Source: an uncultured Eubacteriales bacterium
GTDB lineage: Bacteria > Bacillota > Clostridia > Oscillospirales > Oscillospiraceae
Length of the DNA: 18,505 nucleotides
Assembly: GCA_900546075.1 (NCBI GenBank)
Contig: URBH01000045.1
Location: forward strand, 1-18,505
Reading direction: 5' to 3'
The first letter of the stretch is position 1. Each line of letters starts with the position of its first letter. Position numbers and translations under genes: made by a program. A model generated the notes under the pieces. That model was not told where the DNA came from. It worked only from the letters and a program-made list of their open reading frames with translations, and made no database searches. This document shows, one piece after another, positions 7,443 to 15,116 of this stretch.

Positions 7443-8141
7443 CTATGTATGCTTAATAATCGCCCGGTTCAGGGGTTCATACGCGCCCCTTGGCAGGGGC
7501 AGCAATGTGCCGTCCGACAGGCTGACCTCCGTTTTCGTAACACGGCGGATGTACTTGAGGTTGATAATCAGGCTCCTGCCTGCCCGGAAGAACCGGTCGT
7601 CCAGCTCCTTTTCAAATTCGTTCAGGCTCCGCTTGACGGTGTACTCCGTTTTCCCGTGAACGGTCACGTAATTCTGCCGCACGTCCAGATACCGGATGTC
7701 ATAAAAGGGAATCCGCACCATCTCCCCGCCCAGCTCCAGATTCAGGCACCGCTCCTCCCGCTGCCGCCTTTCCAGCGCCCGGTTCAGAACCCCGAACAGC
7801 TTTCCTTCGCTGACGGGCTTCATGAGATAATGCAGCGCCGCCACCTCGTAGCCCTCGGCGATATAGTCGGAATACCCGGTGACGAAGACGATCTGCACCG
7901 CCTCGTTATCCCGGCGCACCCGCTTGGCCAGACGCACGCCGTCCATGGCGCCCATTTCGATGTCCAGCAGCAGAATGTCCCAGTTTTTGACCTCCGCGTA
8001 CCGGAACAGAAAGCTCTCGGCGGAGGAAAAGGCGGTGATCTCCGCCCGATGCCCGGCCTGCGCCGCCCAATCCTTTGCCAGACCGGAAACATACGCCCGA
8101 TCTTCCTCCGCGTCGTCGCACACCGCGATTCGCAATTCCAT
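7443..8141 (-). CDS. LytTR-family response regulator
   Basis: 232-aa transcription regulator. The receiver domain (residues 3-122) has the acidic pair Asp9/Asp10, phospho-acceptor Asp60 in LLLDIEMG, Thr88 region FVTGY and Lys108 in LMKP. The LytTR DNA-binding domain (about 135-230) contains IRYLDVRQNYVTVHG and the FFRAGRSLIINLKYI segment typical of AgrA-like proteins. The frame stays open upstream to 8321, but that would run through the promoter and a terminator. The ATG at 8141, with the G-rich site GGGGGCGGG before it, matches the family N-terminus. It is the first gene of a two-gene operon with the histidine kinase. Confidence 0.94.
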   Translation of the reverse strand: MELRIAVCDDAEEDRAYVSGLAKDWAAQAGHRAEITAFSSAESFLFRYAEVKNWDILLLDIEMGAMDGVRLAKRVRRDNEAVQIVFVTGYSDYIAEGYEVAALHYLMKPVSEGKLFGVLNRALERRQREERCLNLELGGEMVRIPFYDIRYLDVRQNYVTVHGKTEYTVKRSLNEFEKELDDRFFRAGRSLIINLKYIRRVTKTEVSLSDGTLLPLPRGAYEPLNRAIIKHT

Positions 8142-8162
8142 CGTCCCGCCCCCTTTTTTGTC

Positions 8163-8191
8163 ATTATATCTGTTTTTTTCGCCGCTTGCAA
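8163..8191 (-). promoter_or_regulatory. Predicted sigma-A promoter of the LytTR-kinase operon
   Basis: Minus-strand TTGCAA (8186-8191), 17-bp spacer with an A-tract, and a perfect TATAAT (8163-8168). The start of transcription should fall near 8156, leaving a leader of about 15 nt before the ATG at 8141. Confidence 0.75.
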
Positions 8192-8195
8192 GGGC

Positions 8196-8234
8196 AAAAG
8201 AAAAAGGAAGCATACCCACGCGGGGTATGCTTCC
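8196..8234 (-). terminator. Rho-independent terminator of the envelope operon
   Basis: Minus-strand GGAAGCATACCC pairs with GGGTATGCTTCC (8223-8234 with 8206-8217), a perfect 12-bp stem with a 5-nt loop, followed by TTTTTCTTTT (8196-8205). It lies 7 nt after the PAP2 stop codon and just upstream of the LytTR promoter, isolating the two operons. Confidence 0.92.
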
Positions 8235-8241
8235 CAGACGG

Positions 8242-8835
8242 TTAACTTTCGTATTTTCCTTTCGCCGGCGCGGGAAGGCGGTCGGCGATTTTTCCGGCCA
8301 GCGCGTTTCCGATGAAGGCAAAGGCGGTTCCCACGATGATGGAGAAGATCACATCGGTGGGGTAGTGGACGTACAGGTACAGCCGGGAGAAGGTGACCAG
8401 CACGGCGATCACCATGGCGGGAATGCCCATCCGCTTGTCGTTCAGCAGCAGCGCCACCGCCGCCTCAAAGGAGGCGATGGTATGTCCCGACGGGAAGGAG
8501 TAATCGTGCTGAGCGTCGATCAGCAGCTTGATGGTCACGCCGAAGTGTTCCAGCTGGTAATCATAGGGTCGTGGACGTCCTATAAGGGGCTTCAGGGTCA
8601 CGTTGCAGATCAGCACGCCCATGATAAGGGCGATGGCCATGGCGATGCCGGTTTTCCGCGTCTTGGGGAATACCAGCATCAGTACCGCCCAGGCAATCCA
8701 GAAGATGCCGCCCTCCCCGAAGAGGGTCACGATGGGCATGACGGCATCCAGGAAGCCGCACTGCAAGTGCGCCTGGATCCAGTCCAGAATGGGCAGGTCA
8801 AAGCTGACCGCCAGTTGGTTCAGTAATGCCAGCAT
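8242..8835 (-). CDS. PAP2-family membrane phosphatase
   Basis: 197-aa integral membrane lipid phosphatase. All three PAP2 signature blocks are visible: KPLIGRPRP (81-89), PSGHT (114-118, catalytic His117) and SRLYLYVHYPTDV (about 150-162, second catalytic His). About five to six hydrophobic helices surround them. Family members dephosphorylate undecaprenyl pyrophosphate, phosphatidylglycerol phosphate or similar lipids at the outer face. The gene starts 1 nt after the previous stop, with GGAGG 5 nt before the ATG, and is the last of a four-gene operon. With a polyprenyl-phosphate glycosyltransferase in the same operon, recycling of a polyprenyl carrier is a reasonable inference. Confidence 0.93.
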   Translation of the reverse strand: MLALLNQLAVSFDLPILDWIQAHLQCGFLDAVMPIVTLFGEGGIFWIAWAVLMLVFPKTRKTGIAMAIALIMGVLICNVTLKPLIGRPRPYDYQLEHFGVTIKLLIDAQHDYSFPSGHTIASFEAAVALLLNDKRMGIPAMVIAVLVTFSRLYLYVHYPTDVIFSIIVGTAFAFIGNALAGKIADRLPAPAKGKYES

Positions 8836-8836
8836 A

Positions 8837-10465
8837 TTAGCCTCCTTCCGTGGCGTCGGTGCCGGACGGCGTCTCGAACAGGGCGTACAGGGTCATCGGC
8901 TCCAGCGTGGTGCCGTTGGGGATGGTGACATGGCCGTTTTCATCCGGGTCGAAGACCATGGTGTAGGTGGTGCCGTTGTCGTACTTGTCGATGCGGTACC
9001 AGCCGATGAACACCTTGCCCTCGGGGGCGGAGACCAGGGGGGTATCCAGCTCCGTGGCGTCGGTCTTGATGAAGTCGCTGCTGAGAACGGTGTCGCCGTT
9101 CATGAAGGTCAGGCGAACCTTGCCCACCGGCGCGTTGACATCCGCGTTGGTGGCCTCATAGGCCAGCCACTTGCCGGTGTCCTGCTTCCGGAAGAACAAC
9201 GTCTGATCGTAGTCGTAGTCCTTGGTGGTGCCGTCGGTACGGGTGACGTTCAGGGTCAGCGCCACACGGGCGGAGAACAGGTCGTCGCTGTAGCGGGCGT
9301 AATCGGAAACCTCTTCCTTGGTAAAGCGGTAGCCGTTATTGCCCTGCATCCACAGGTTGCCGCTCAGGTTGGTGATGACGCTGTAGGCCTCGGAGGAGGT
9401 GTCAAAGTACTTGGCAATGTCCGCCCTGGACGCCTTCTCGATCATGAACAGGCAGTAGGTCTTCGCCGCGTTCAGCGCCGCTTCCTTCTCGTCGTCGGAG
9501 ATGGTGTTGGCCTGGGTCTGCTCGGTGAAGGTGTGGGTCTCGGCGTCGTAGCTGACCTCCATGGCCTTGCCCGACTCGTCAAAGATGGTGACGGTGGGGG
9601 TGGCCATCAGGTCGGAGATTTCCTGGGTGCAGATGCTCACGCCGGTGATGCCGATGGGCAGCCGTTCCGCCGCTGCCGTGGTAGCGATCTGAATCACGTG
9701 GCTGTCGTCCAGGGGAACACCGTTAACCTCGACGGTGTGGCCGTCGGTATTCTTGATATAGAAGGTCTCGCTCCGGTCGAAGAACAGCTCAACGCCGCTC
9801 AGCTCCCAGTCGGGAATGTCGGTGATGGCAGCCGTCTGACCGGACAGGGTAAAGGAAGCAATCTTCTCGTCCCCCAGGAATACGAGATACTTCTTATCGC
9901 CGGAAAGACCCGCGGAGGTCTCCTTGAAGGTCAGCTGAGAATCGCCCACCTTGTTTTCCATATAGGCGACGAACTGATCCTTGCCCTCGTAGGGGGTGTC
10001 CTCTATCCCGGCGGCGTCGTACAGAGCGCTCCAATCGGGGTGGGAGAACAGCTGTTCAAAGACCTCCTGGCTCTTGGTGGTGGGCTGGGCGGCCTGATAA
10101 TCCGTCAGCCAGCCCTGGAGCCACTGAAGGCCAAAGAACGTGGCCACAAAGAACACCAGGATGAACATGAAATACAGGGTGTAGAAGATCACGCCCCCCA
10201 GCCGGGGGCCTTTGCGGCGTTTTTCCGGCATGGTCTGGGTCGCGGGCGGCCGCTTTCCGCTGGGCTGCCGGGTTGGCTGACTCTGCCGTGCATTTTGCTG
10301 GCGGGGGGGCTGCTGCGCCCGGGCAGGGTTGGTCTTCGGCGGATTTTCCCGCACCGGCTGGCGGGGGGGCTGCTCCTGGGAAGGGGCGCTGTTGCGCTGG
10401 GCGACCAGCTGGGAAACATCCACCGTGGTTCTTTTATTTTTAGAATCGAATTTTCCTTGATACAT
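8837..10465 (-). CDS. Membrane-anchored extracytoplasmic protein with Pro/Gln-rich cytoplasmic tail
   Basis: 542 aa. Residues 1-25 are polar and residues 26-80 are rich in Pro, Gln and Arg with low complexity. One strong membrane segment follows (about 90-115, GVIFYTLYFMFILVFFVATFFG), and the remaining 425 residues should be outside the cell. In the outer part, a beta-rich segment (about 210-310), an NTF2-like stretch (about 320-440, SDDEKEAALNAAKTYCLFMI onward) and a C-terminal InlB/Flg_new-like repeat (GKVFIGWYR...YALFE, about 480-530) can be suggested. The order recalls TcaA/YvbJ-like proteins without their zinc ribbon; this is a weak resemblance. ATG 10465 is preferred to GTG 10477 because GAGGG is then correctly spaced. 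No enzymatic motif is seen. Confidence 0.85.
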   Translation of the reverse strand: MYQGKFDSKNKRTTVDVSQLVAQRNSAPSQEQPPRQPVRENPPKTNPARAQQPPRQQNARQSQPTRQPSGKRPPATQTMPEKRRKGPRLGGVIFYTLYFMFILVFFVATFFGLQWLQGWLTDYQAAQPTTKSQEVFEQLFSHPDWSALYDAAGIEDTPYEGKDQFVAYMENKVGDSQLTFKETSAGLSGDKKYLVFLGDEKIASFTLSGQTAAITDIPDWELSGVELFFDRSETFYIKNTDGHTVEVNGVPLDDSHVIQIATTAAAERLPIGITGVSICTQEISDLMATPTVTIFDESGKAMEVSYDAETHTFTEQTQANTISDDEKEAALNAAKTYCLFMIEKASRADIAKYFDTSSEAYSVITNLSGNLWMQGNNGYRFTKEEVSDYARYSDDLFSARVALTLNVTRTDGTTKDYDYDQTLFFRKQDTGKWLAYEATNADVNAPVGKVRLTFMNGDTVLSSDFIKTDATELDTPLVSAPEGKVFIGWYRIDKYDNGTTYTMVFDPDENGHVTIPNGTTLEPMTLYALFETPSGTDATEGG

Positions 10466-10481
10466 GGTTTCCCTCACTTCC

Positions 10482-11648
10482 TTACGGCGCGACCATCCAG
10501 AAAGTCGGCATCTTTCTGGGGCGTTCCTGCAGCAGGGAATAGCTGTTGATCACCTGCACGGTACCGGCTTCGCCAAACAGGCCGTAGGTGTCCCGGTAGA
10601 CCATAATGCTGGACGAGCCGCCGTCCATATTGCAGGCGTTCACGACGCCGTATTCGATCATGATATCGATGACGTCCTTATAGGTGCCGCCTGCGGAGCC
10701 GGCCTGACGGCCGTCGATGCACACGAACACCACGGCGCCGTCCTTCCGCTGGCCGATGGCGGTACGGGGGTTCCAGCCGGAATTGGAGTTGTAGGCCTCC
10801 TGGTTGATTTCGCCGTTCATGATGAGGACGGGGCCGAAGCAGCAGCCGTCCCGGATGTTCAGCTCCTCCGCCTGAGCCTTGCTCAGATTGTCCTGAGCGA
10901 CCACAAGGATGTTGTCCTTGTTAAAGCCCGCGAAGCCCTTGATGCCGTTGGGGGGAGAGCCGGTCGTCCACTTGCAGACGCCCTTGGAGTAAACCAGTCC
11001 CTCCGGCACGGAGCCGACGGAGGGGTCGGAGGTGCCGTTGTCGAAGAACGCGCCCGCATTGACACCGGCAATGGCGCCGTCGGTCTCGATCTGGTCGTCG
11101 ATACGGGTGCCGGGAATGGAGGTAGAGAAGTTCTCCGTGGAGGTGCCGAGGTAGACCTTGCTGGGGTCGCGGACGATCATAATATGGGCGTTGTAGGTGT
11201 CGCCGGAGTGGGACTCAAAGCGGATACCGTCGGGGCTATTCGCCCACTCGTCGGTACCGGCGGAAATTGCCGTATCCTTGTTGATGACGATCTCAGACGT
11301 GTTGGAAAACTCGTCCTTCAGGTTGGAATCATCCCGCGTACGAATGGAATCCAGGGTCTGCGCGTCCATGAACAGGCCGGGAATCCACTTGGTTCCGCTG
11401 GGCTCCAGCAGCGTCATGGTCAAAATATCCCGGGCTGCGGGGGACGGGCCATTGAAGATCAGGTTCGCCGCCAGGCACGCCGCCACCAGGATCAGGGCAA
11501 TCACGGTGAACAGCACCAGGAAAAACCGCCGGACGATCCGTCCGAACAGGCCGCTGCCCTTCTTCTTTTTCTTCTTGGGCGGCCTGGAAGCCCCGCCCCG
11601 CTGGGAAGGAACGGGATCATAATCGGGCATTGTGTTTCGTTTGCTCAT
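10482..11648 (-). CDS. Phosphodiester glycosidase (NAGPA-domain) membrane protein
   Basis: 388 aa. A basic cytoplasmic N-terminus with six consecutive lysines (25-30) precedes one membrane segment (about 41-63), so the catalytic domain faces outward. The NAGPA fold is recognised by VNAGAFFDNG (196-205), NPRTAIGQRKDGAVVF (293-308), CIDGRQAG (310-317) and NMDGGSSSIMV (340-350). This family includes the mammalian uncovering enzyme that removes GlcNAc from mannose-6-phosphate diesters; bacterial members are thought to act on envelope or exopolysaccharide phosphodiesters. The start codon overlaps the stop of the glycosyltransferase gene as ATGA, showing translational coupling. The real substrate is unknown. 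Confidence 0.92.
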   Translation of the reverse strand: MSKRNTMPDYDPVPSQRGGASRPPKKKKKKGSGLFGRIVRRFFLVLFTVIALILVAACLAANLIFNGPSPAARDILTMTLLEPSGTKWIPGLFMDAQTLDSIRTRDDSNLKDEFSNTSEIVINKDTAISAGTDEWANSPDGIRFESHSGDTYNAHIMIVRDPSKVYLGTSTENFSTSIPGTRIDDQIETDGAIAGVNAGAFFDNGTSDPSVGSVPEGLVYSKGVCKWTTGSPPNGIKGFAGFNKDNILVVAQDNLSKAQAEELNIRDGCCFGPVLIMNGEINQEAYNSNSGWNPRTAIGQRKDGAVVFVCIDGRQAGSAGGTYKDVIDIMIEYGVVNACNMDGGSSSIMVYRDTYGLFGEAGTVQVINSYSLLQERPRKMPTFWMVAP

Positions 11649-12763
11649 TTTTTCTCAACCTCGGGTTCATTTTGTTTCTGGGGCGCGAACACCCAGCGCT
11701 GCTGAATCATATAGCCGATGATGTAAAGCAGAATCATCACGACCACGTAAATCAGCGTGTGCAGCACGCCGGTGGGCTTTACGTGGAAAAGCACATACGC
11801 GCCGTCGGTCAGCAGAATTTGCAGCAGCATCTGGGGGACCGCCAGGCAGTAGTAGCGAAGCATGGTCTTGCCGGTATCCGCGTTGCTCCTGAACACCAGC
11901 TTCTTATTGAGGAAGAAGTTCAGCAGAGACGAGAGCACCCTCGCCCCTGTCCCCGCCGCGGCGGTGAGGGCGAAGCCCTCCAGCACTTTTTTAAGCATCG
12001 CGGTGAACAGGGTAAACAGGCCGGTGTCCACCACGGCGCAGACCAGGGAATTCACCGTATACCGGAAGAAATGCGCCAGAATCAGCTTGTAGATCCGCCA
12101 GGAATCCACAAAGGTACGGAAGTGGGAGCTTTTGTTCTCCTCAATGTACACGGTGCGGATTTTGGTTTCCTCGAAGGGGATGGCCTTTTCCTTGAAGGCC
12201 AGGAGCATGTTGGTCTCGTATTCAAACCGGTCTCCCGCCACCTCCACCAGGGACGCCACCGCCTCCCGGGGCAGCGCCCGCAGGCCGGTCTGGGTGTCGG
12301 AAATGGTCATGCCCACGAAGGTCTTGAATACCATCGACGTGGTGTGGTTTCCGAACCGGCTGCGCTTCGGCACGTGATCCAGCGTAAAGTCCCGGCAGCC
12401 CAGAACGCAGTGTCCGGTCTCCAGCATTTTTTCGCAGCACGCCCGGGTGTCCTCGGGGTGGTGCTGGTTGTCGCCGTCCACCGTTACGACACCCACGCCC
12501 TCGGGGCAGTTGTCCAGGAACCACCGGAACGCGGTCTTCAAAGCCGCGCCCTTCCCCCGGTTCACCTCATGATGGATCAGATGGATCTCGGGATGAGCTG
12601 CGGCGGCGTCCGTGAAATAATGTAAATTTTCCTGTTTGCTTCCGTCATTGACCAGGATAATGTCGGAAAAGCCGTATTCCAGCAGGCCGTCAATGACGGC
12701 GTTCAGCTTCTCGTCCGGGTCCAAGGAAGGCAGGACGACAGAAATTTTCGATAGATCTTGCAT
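11645..12763 (-). CDS. GT2 glycosyltransferase fused to a GtrA membrane domain
   Basis: 372 aa. Residues 1-220 are a DPM1/GtrB-like GT2 domain: VVLPSLDP (9-16), VNDGS (38-42), and the metal-binding DGD (96-98) followed by NQHHPED. Residues 233-360 form a GtrA-like domain with four hydrophobic helices; FLNKKLVFR (284-292) and QQRWVFA (354-360) match GtrA conserved sites. The family transfers a sugar from a nucleotide donor to polyprenyl phosphate, and GtrA domains are proposed to flip or accommodate the product. It is the first gene of the envelope operon. The ribosome-binding site is weak (AAAGG with a 9-nt spacer). Fusions of the two domains are known in Bacillota; here the acceptor and sugar are not deducible. 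Confidence 0.94.
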   Translation of the reverse strand: MQDLSKISVVLPSLDPDEKLNAVIDGLLEYGFSDIILVNDGSKQENLHYFTDAAAAHPEIHLIHHEVNRGKGAALKTAFRWFLDNCPEGVGVVTVDGDNQHHPEDTRACCEKMLETGHCVLGCRDFTLDHVPKRSRFGNHTTSMVFKTFVGMTISDTQTGLRALPREAVASLVEVAGDRFEYETNMLLAFKEKAIPFEETKIRTVYIEENKSSHFRTFVDSWRIYKLILAHFFRYTVNSLVCAVVDTGLFTLFTAMLKKVLEGFALTAAAGTGARVLSSLLNFFLNKKLVFRSNADTGKTMLRYYCLAVPQMLLQILLTDGAYVLFHVKPTGVLHTLIYVVVMILLYIIGYMIQQRWVFAPQKQNEPEVEKK

Positions 12764-12816
12764 CTCTTTTGCCTTTCCAATGTTTTAGGTACAGATGGTC
12801 GCACCAAACTCAGTAT

Positions 12817-12844
12817 ACTATAGCATATTTCTTTTCATTTGCAA
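12817..12844 (-). promoter_or_regulatory. Predicted promoter of the envelope operon
   Basis: Minus-strand TTGCAA (12839-12844), 16-bp spacer, and TATAGT (12817-12822) preceded by TGC, an extended -10. The transcript would carry a leader of about 45-50 nt. The intergenic space to 13031 also holds the divergent GH2 promoter and, between them, a small palindrome CTGCCGCCGGCAG (12894-12906). Confidence 0.65.
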
Positions 12845-12915
12845 AGCGTTTTCGTAAAAACTTAATAGAAAAAGTCGATTTTGACGCTTCTCCCTGCCGC
12901 CGGCAGCAGCTTTTC

Positions 12916-12944
12916 TTGACACGTTTGCCCGGGTATGGTAGATT
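12916..12944 (+). promoter_or_regulatory. Predicted promoter of the GH2 gene
   Basis: Perfect TTGACA (12916-12921), 17-bp spacer, TAGATT (12939-12944) with TGG directly before it, an extended -10. Transcription should start near 12951, giving a leader of about 80 nt before the ATG at 13032; no strong leader structure is evident. Confidence 0.75.
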
Positions 12945-13031
12945 AATAAATAGAATATCCCATAAAAATGCCCTGTATTCCAACGTTCCGGCCGGGAAAA
13001 GCTTCCATTCCCCGGCAAAAGGAGGATATCC

Positions 13032-14753
13032 ATGCTGCAAACGCTTACCACGCCCCGGGGCGAAACCCTTTCCGGCACGCCCTGGCAGGTCTATCCCAGG
13101 CCGCAGATGCGCCGGGATTCTTACATAAACTTAAACGGCGAATGGGATTTTGCCGTGTCATCCGAGAAACCGGCAACATTTGACATGGGCATTACGGTGC
13201 CCTTCTGCCCGGAGTCCCGGCTTTCCGGCATCGGACGGCATTTTGAGGAAGGCGCGCCATTGTGGTATCGCCGAAAATTTGTCCTGCCCGAGGGCTTTCG
13301 CCGGGAGCGGGTGCTGCTCCACATCGGCGCCGCCGACCAAACGGCGGAGGTGTTCGTGAACGGGCAGCACCTGTGCCGCCATGAGGGGGGCTATGCCTCC
13401 TTTTCCGTGGACATCACCGAAGCGCTGGCGGAGGAAAACGAGCTGGTGATCCGCTGCACCGACGATCTTCGCGACCAGGCCTTCCCCTACGGCAAGCAGG
13501 TGAGAAACCGGGGCGGCATGTGGTACACCCCCGTGTCCGGCATCTGGCAGACGGTGTGGCTGGAAAGCGTGCCGGAGGCCTATATCGAGAAGCTGAACAT
13601 CGAAAATCACGGTGCGTCCGTGACCATCTCCATGGTTCCTCCCCTGGAGGGTACGGTCAGTGTGGAGCAGCTGGGACAGTTCCCGCTGGAAAACGGGCGG
13701 GTGACCATTGCCCCGGAAAATCCCCGTTTCTGGTGTCCGGACAACCCGTATCTTTACCGCTTCGCCCTGGAAACGGCGCAGGACAGGGTGGAATCCTACT
13801 TTGCCATCCGTTCTCTGGAAATCAAAAAGGTGGGCGAATACCCCCGCCTGTGTCTCAACGGCAATCCCTGGTTCTTCCACGGTCTGCTGGATCAGGGCTA
13901 CTGGCCGGAGGGGCTGCTCACTGCCCCCGCCCCGGAAAGCTACGCCGACGATATCCTCGCCATGAAAAATCTCGGCTTCAACACCCTGCGCAAGCACATC
14001 AAAGTCGAGCCGGAGGAATTCTACTATCAGTGCGACCGGCTGGGCATGATCGTCTGGCAGGACATGGTCAACAACGGCAGCTACCGCTATTTCCGGGACA
14101 CCGTGCTCCCCACCGTCGGCATTCAGAAGCGGAACGACCGGTGCCTTCACCGGGACGAACGAAGCCGCAATGCCTTCCGTCAGGGCGCGGCCGACGCGGT
14201 GAACCAGCTGAAAAATCACCCCTGCATCTGTTACTGGACGATTTTCAACGAGGGCTGGGGGCAATTCGACAGCGACCAGGTCTGCCGGTGGTTCCGCGCG
14301 CTGGACGCCACCCGCTTCATCGACACCACCTCCGGCTGGTTCCGGGGGAAAAACACCGACGTGGACAGCCGCCATCAATACTTTGGAAAGCTGCGCCTGA
14401 AGGGCGACGGCCTCCGCCCTCTGGTGCTTTCGGAATTCGGCGGAAAAACCTGGCGGGTCGAGGGACATATTTTCAACCCCGACAAGACCTACGGCTACGG
14501 TGCCTGTCCGACGAAAGAAGCCCTGAATGAAGCGGTAGCAACGCTCTACCGGGAATCCATTCTTCCCGCCGTGGAAAAAGGTCTGTGCGCCGCCATCTAC
14601 ACCCAGGTCAGCGACGTGGAGGATGAAGTGAACGGCCTCATGACCTACGACCGCCGGGTGGTCAAGCCGGACGGGGATACCATGCTGCCCATCGCCCAGG
14701 CGCTGCGGGACGCCATGGAAAAAACAGTTGCATCTTTCGAAAAAATGGGCTAA
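13032..14753 (+). CDS. Glycoside hydrolase family 2 protein
   Basis: 573 aa. The sugar-binding jelly-roll domain occupies about residues 20-180 (LNGEWDF 34-40, WYRRKF 78-83, VFVNGQ 107-112, GGMWYTPVSGIWQTVWLE 161-178). An immunoglobulin-like domain follows, then the TIM barrel from about residue 265. The acid/base is Glu407 in FNEGWG and the nucleophile is probably Glu468 in LSEFGG. No signal peptide is seen, so it acts on imported oligosaccharides in the cytosol. It is shorter than classical LacZ, like many gut-bacterial GH2 beta-galactosidase, glucuronidase or mannosidase relatives; specificity cannot be assigned. The ATG at 13032 has a strong AAAAGGAGG site. The stop codon lies inside the -10 of the next gene's promoter. 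Confidence 0.94.
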   Translation: MLQTLTTPRGETLSGTPWQVYPRPQMRRDSYINLNGEWDFAVSSEKPATFDMGITVPFCPESRLSGIGRHFEEGAPLWYRRKFVLPEGFRRERVLLHIGAADQTAEVFVNGQHLCRHEGGYASFSVDITEALAEENELVIRCTDDLRDQAFPYGKQVRNRGGMWYTPVSGIWQTVWLESVPEAYIEKLNIENHGASVTISMVPPLEGTVSVEQLGQFPLENGRVTIAPENPRFWCPDNPYLYRFALETAQDRVESYFAIRSLEIKKVGEYPRLCLNGNPWFFHGLLDQGYWPEGLLTAPAPESYADDILAMKNLGFNTLRKHIKVEPEEFYYQCDRLGMIVWQDMVNNGSYRYFRDTVLPTVGIQKRNDRCLHRDERSRNAFRQGAADAVNQLKNHPCICYWTIFNEGWGQFDSDQVCRWFRALDATRFIDTTSGWFRGKNTDVDSRHQYFGKLRLKGDGLRPLVLSEFGGKTWRVEGHIFNPDKTYGYGACPTKEALNEAVATLYRESILPAVEKGLCAAIYTQVSDVEDEVNGLMTYDRRVVKPDGDTMLPIAQALRDAMEKTVASFEKMG

Positions 14754-14756
14754 AAT
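14728..14756 (+). promoter_or_regulatory. Predicted promoter of the arsR-type gene, overlapping the GH2 stop
   Basis: TTGCAT (14728-14733), 17-bp spacer, TAAAAT (14751-14756). The GH2 stop codon TAA (14751-14753) is the first half of the -10. The regulator may thus be expressed on its own as well as by read-through from the GH2 promoter. The 8-bp palindrome TTTCGAAA (14735-14742) lies in the spacer, but no longer operator-like repeat was found. Confidence 0.55.
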
Positions 14757-14781
14757 AGACGGGATAAAAGGAGGGATCTGA

Positions 14782-15075
14782 ATGCAGTCAGTACCCGAAA
14801 AGGAAACCATGGACGCCATTGCGGAGCTATTCAAGGGCTTCGCCGATTCTACCCGGGTGCATATTCTGGCGCTTCTTGCCCGGCAGGAGCTGTGCGTGAC
14901 GGACATTGCCCAGACTGTGGACGTCAGCCAGAGCGCCATTTCCCACCAGCTTCGGATCCTGAAGCAGATGCACCTGATCAAATTCCGCCGGGAGGGGAAG
15001 AACATCCTCTACTCCCTGGCCGACGACCATGTGAAGACCATTTTGCAAATGGGTCTGGAACACGTTCTGGAATGA
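14782..15075 (+). CDS. ArsR/SmtB-family metal-sensing repressor
   Basis: 97-aa winged-helix regulator. LFKGFADSTRVHILALLA (17-33) and the recognition helix VSQSAISHQLRIL (48-60) are typical of ArsR. In the last helix Asp81-x-His83, then His94-x2-Glu97 reproduce the spacing of the alpha-5 zinc site of SmtB (D-x-H-x10-H-x2-E). The alpha-3N cysteine site of CadC is incomplete (ELCVTD with a single Cys38). A zinc-type sensor is therefore inferred. The ribosome-binding site AAAAGGAGG precedes the ATG. No metal transporter is in this window, and the only linked gene is the GH2 enzyme 28 nt upstream, so its target is unclear. It is closed by a strong terminator. Confidence 0.93.
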   Translation: MQSVPEKETMDAIAELFKGFADSTRVHILALLARQELCVTDIAQTVDVSQSAISHQLRILKQMHLIKFRREGKNILYSLADDHVKTILQMGLEHVLE

Positions 15076-15082
15076 AAAAAGC

Positions 15083-15116
15083 CGAGGCAGCACGTTCCCG
15101 TGCTGCCTCGATTTTT
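15083..15116. terminator. Bidirectional rho-independent terminator
   Basis: CGAGGCAGCACG (15083-15094) and CGTGCTGCCTCG (15099-15110) form a perfect 12-bp stem with a TTCC loop. Plus-strand reading is followed by ATTTTT; minus-strand reading is followed by GGCTTTTTT. It ends both the arsR-type transcript and the convergent PfkB gene, whose stop codon touches the T-tract. Confidence 0.93.

Noticed and set aside
8142..8321. Upstream extension of the LytTR regulator by 60 codons
   Set aside because: It would pass through the promoter and the terminator of the neighbouring operon; the family N-terminus starts at 8141.
8603..10549. 648-codon plus-strand frame opposite the surface protein gene
   Set aside because: Repetitive Gly/Val/Asp composition, no ribosome-binding site, antisense to a supported gene.
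11466..11500. Lipobox-like VAAC in the NAGPA protein (Cys58)
   Set aside because: The cytoplasmic segment before it is about 40 residues long and very basic; a signal anchor is more likely than a lipoprotein signal.
13158..15005. 615-codon minus-strand frame opposite GH2 and the ArsR gene
   Set aside because: The opposite strand has complete GH2 and ArsR motifs; this frame has none.
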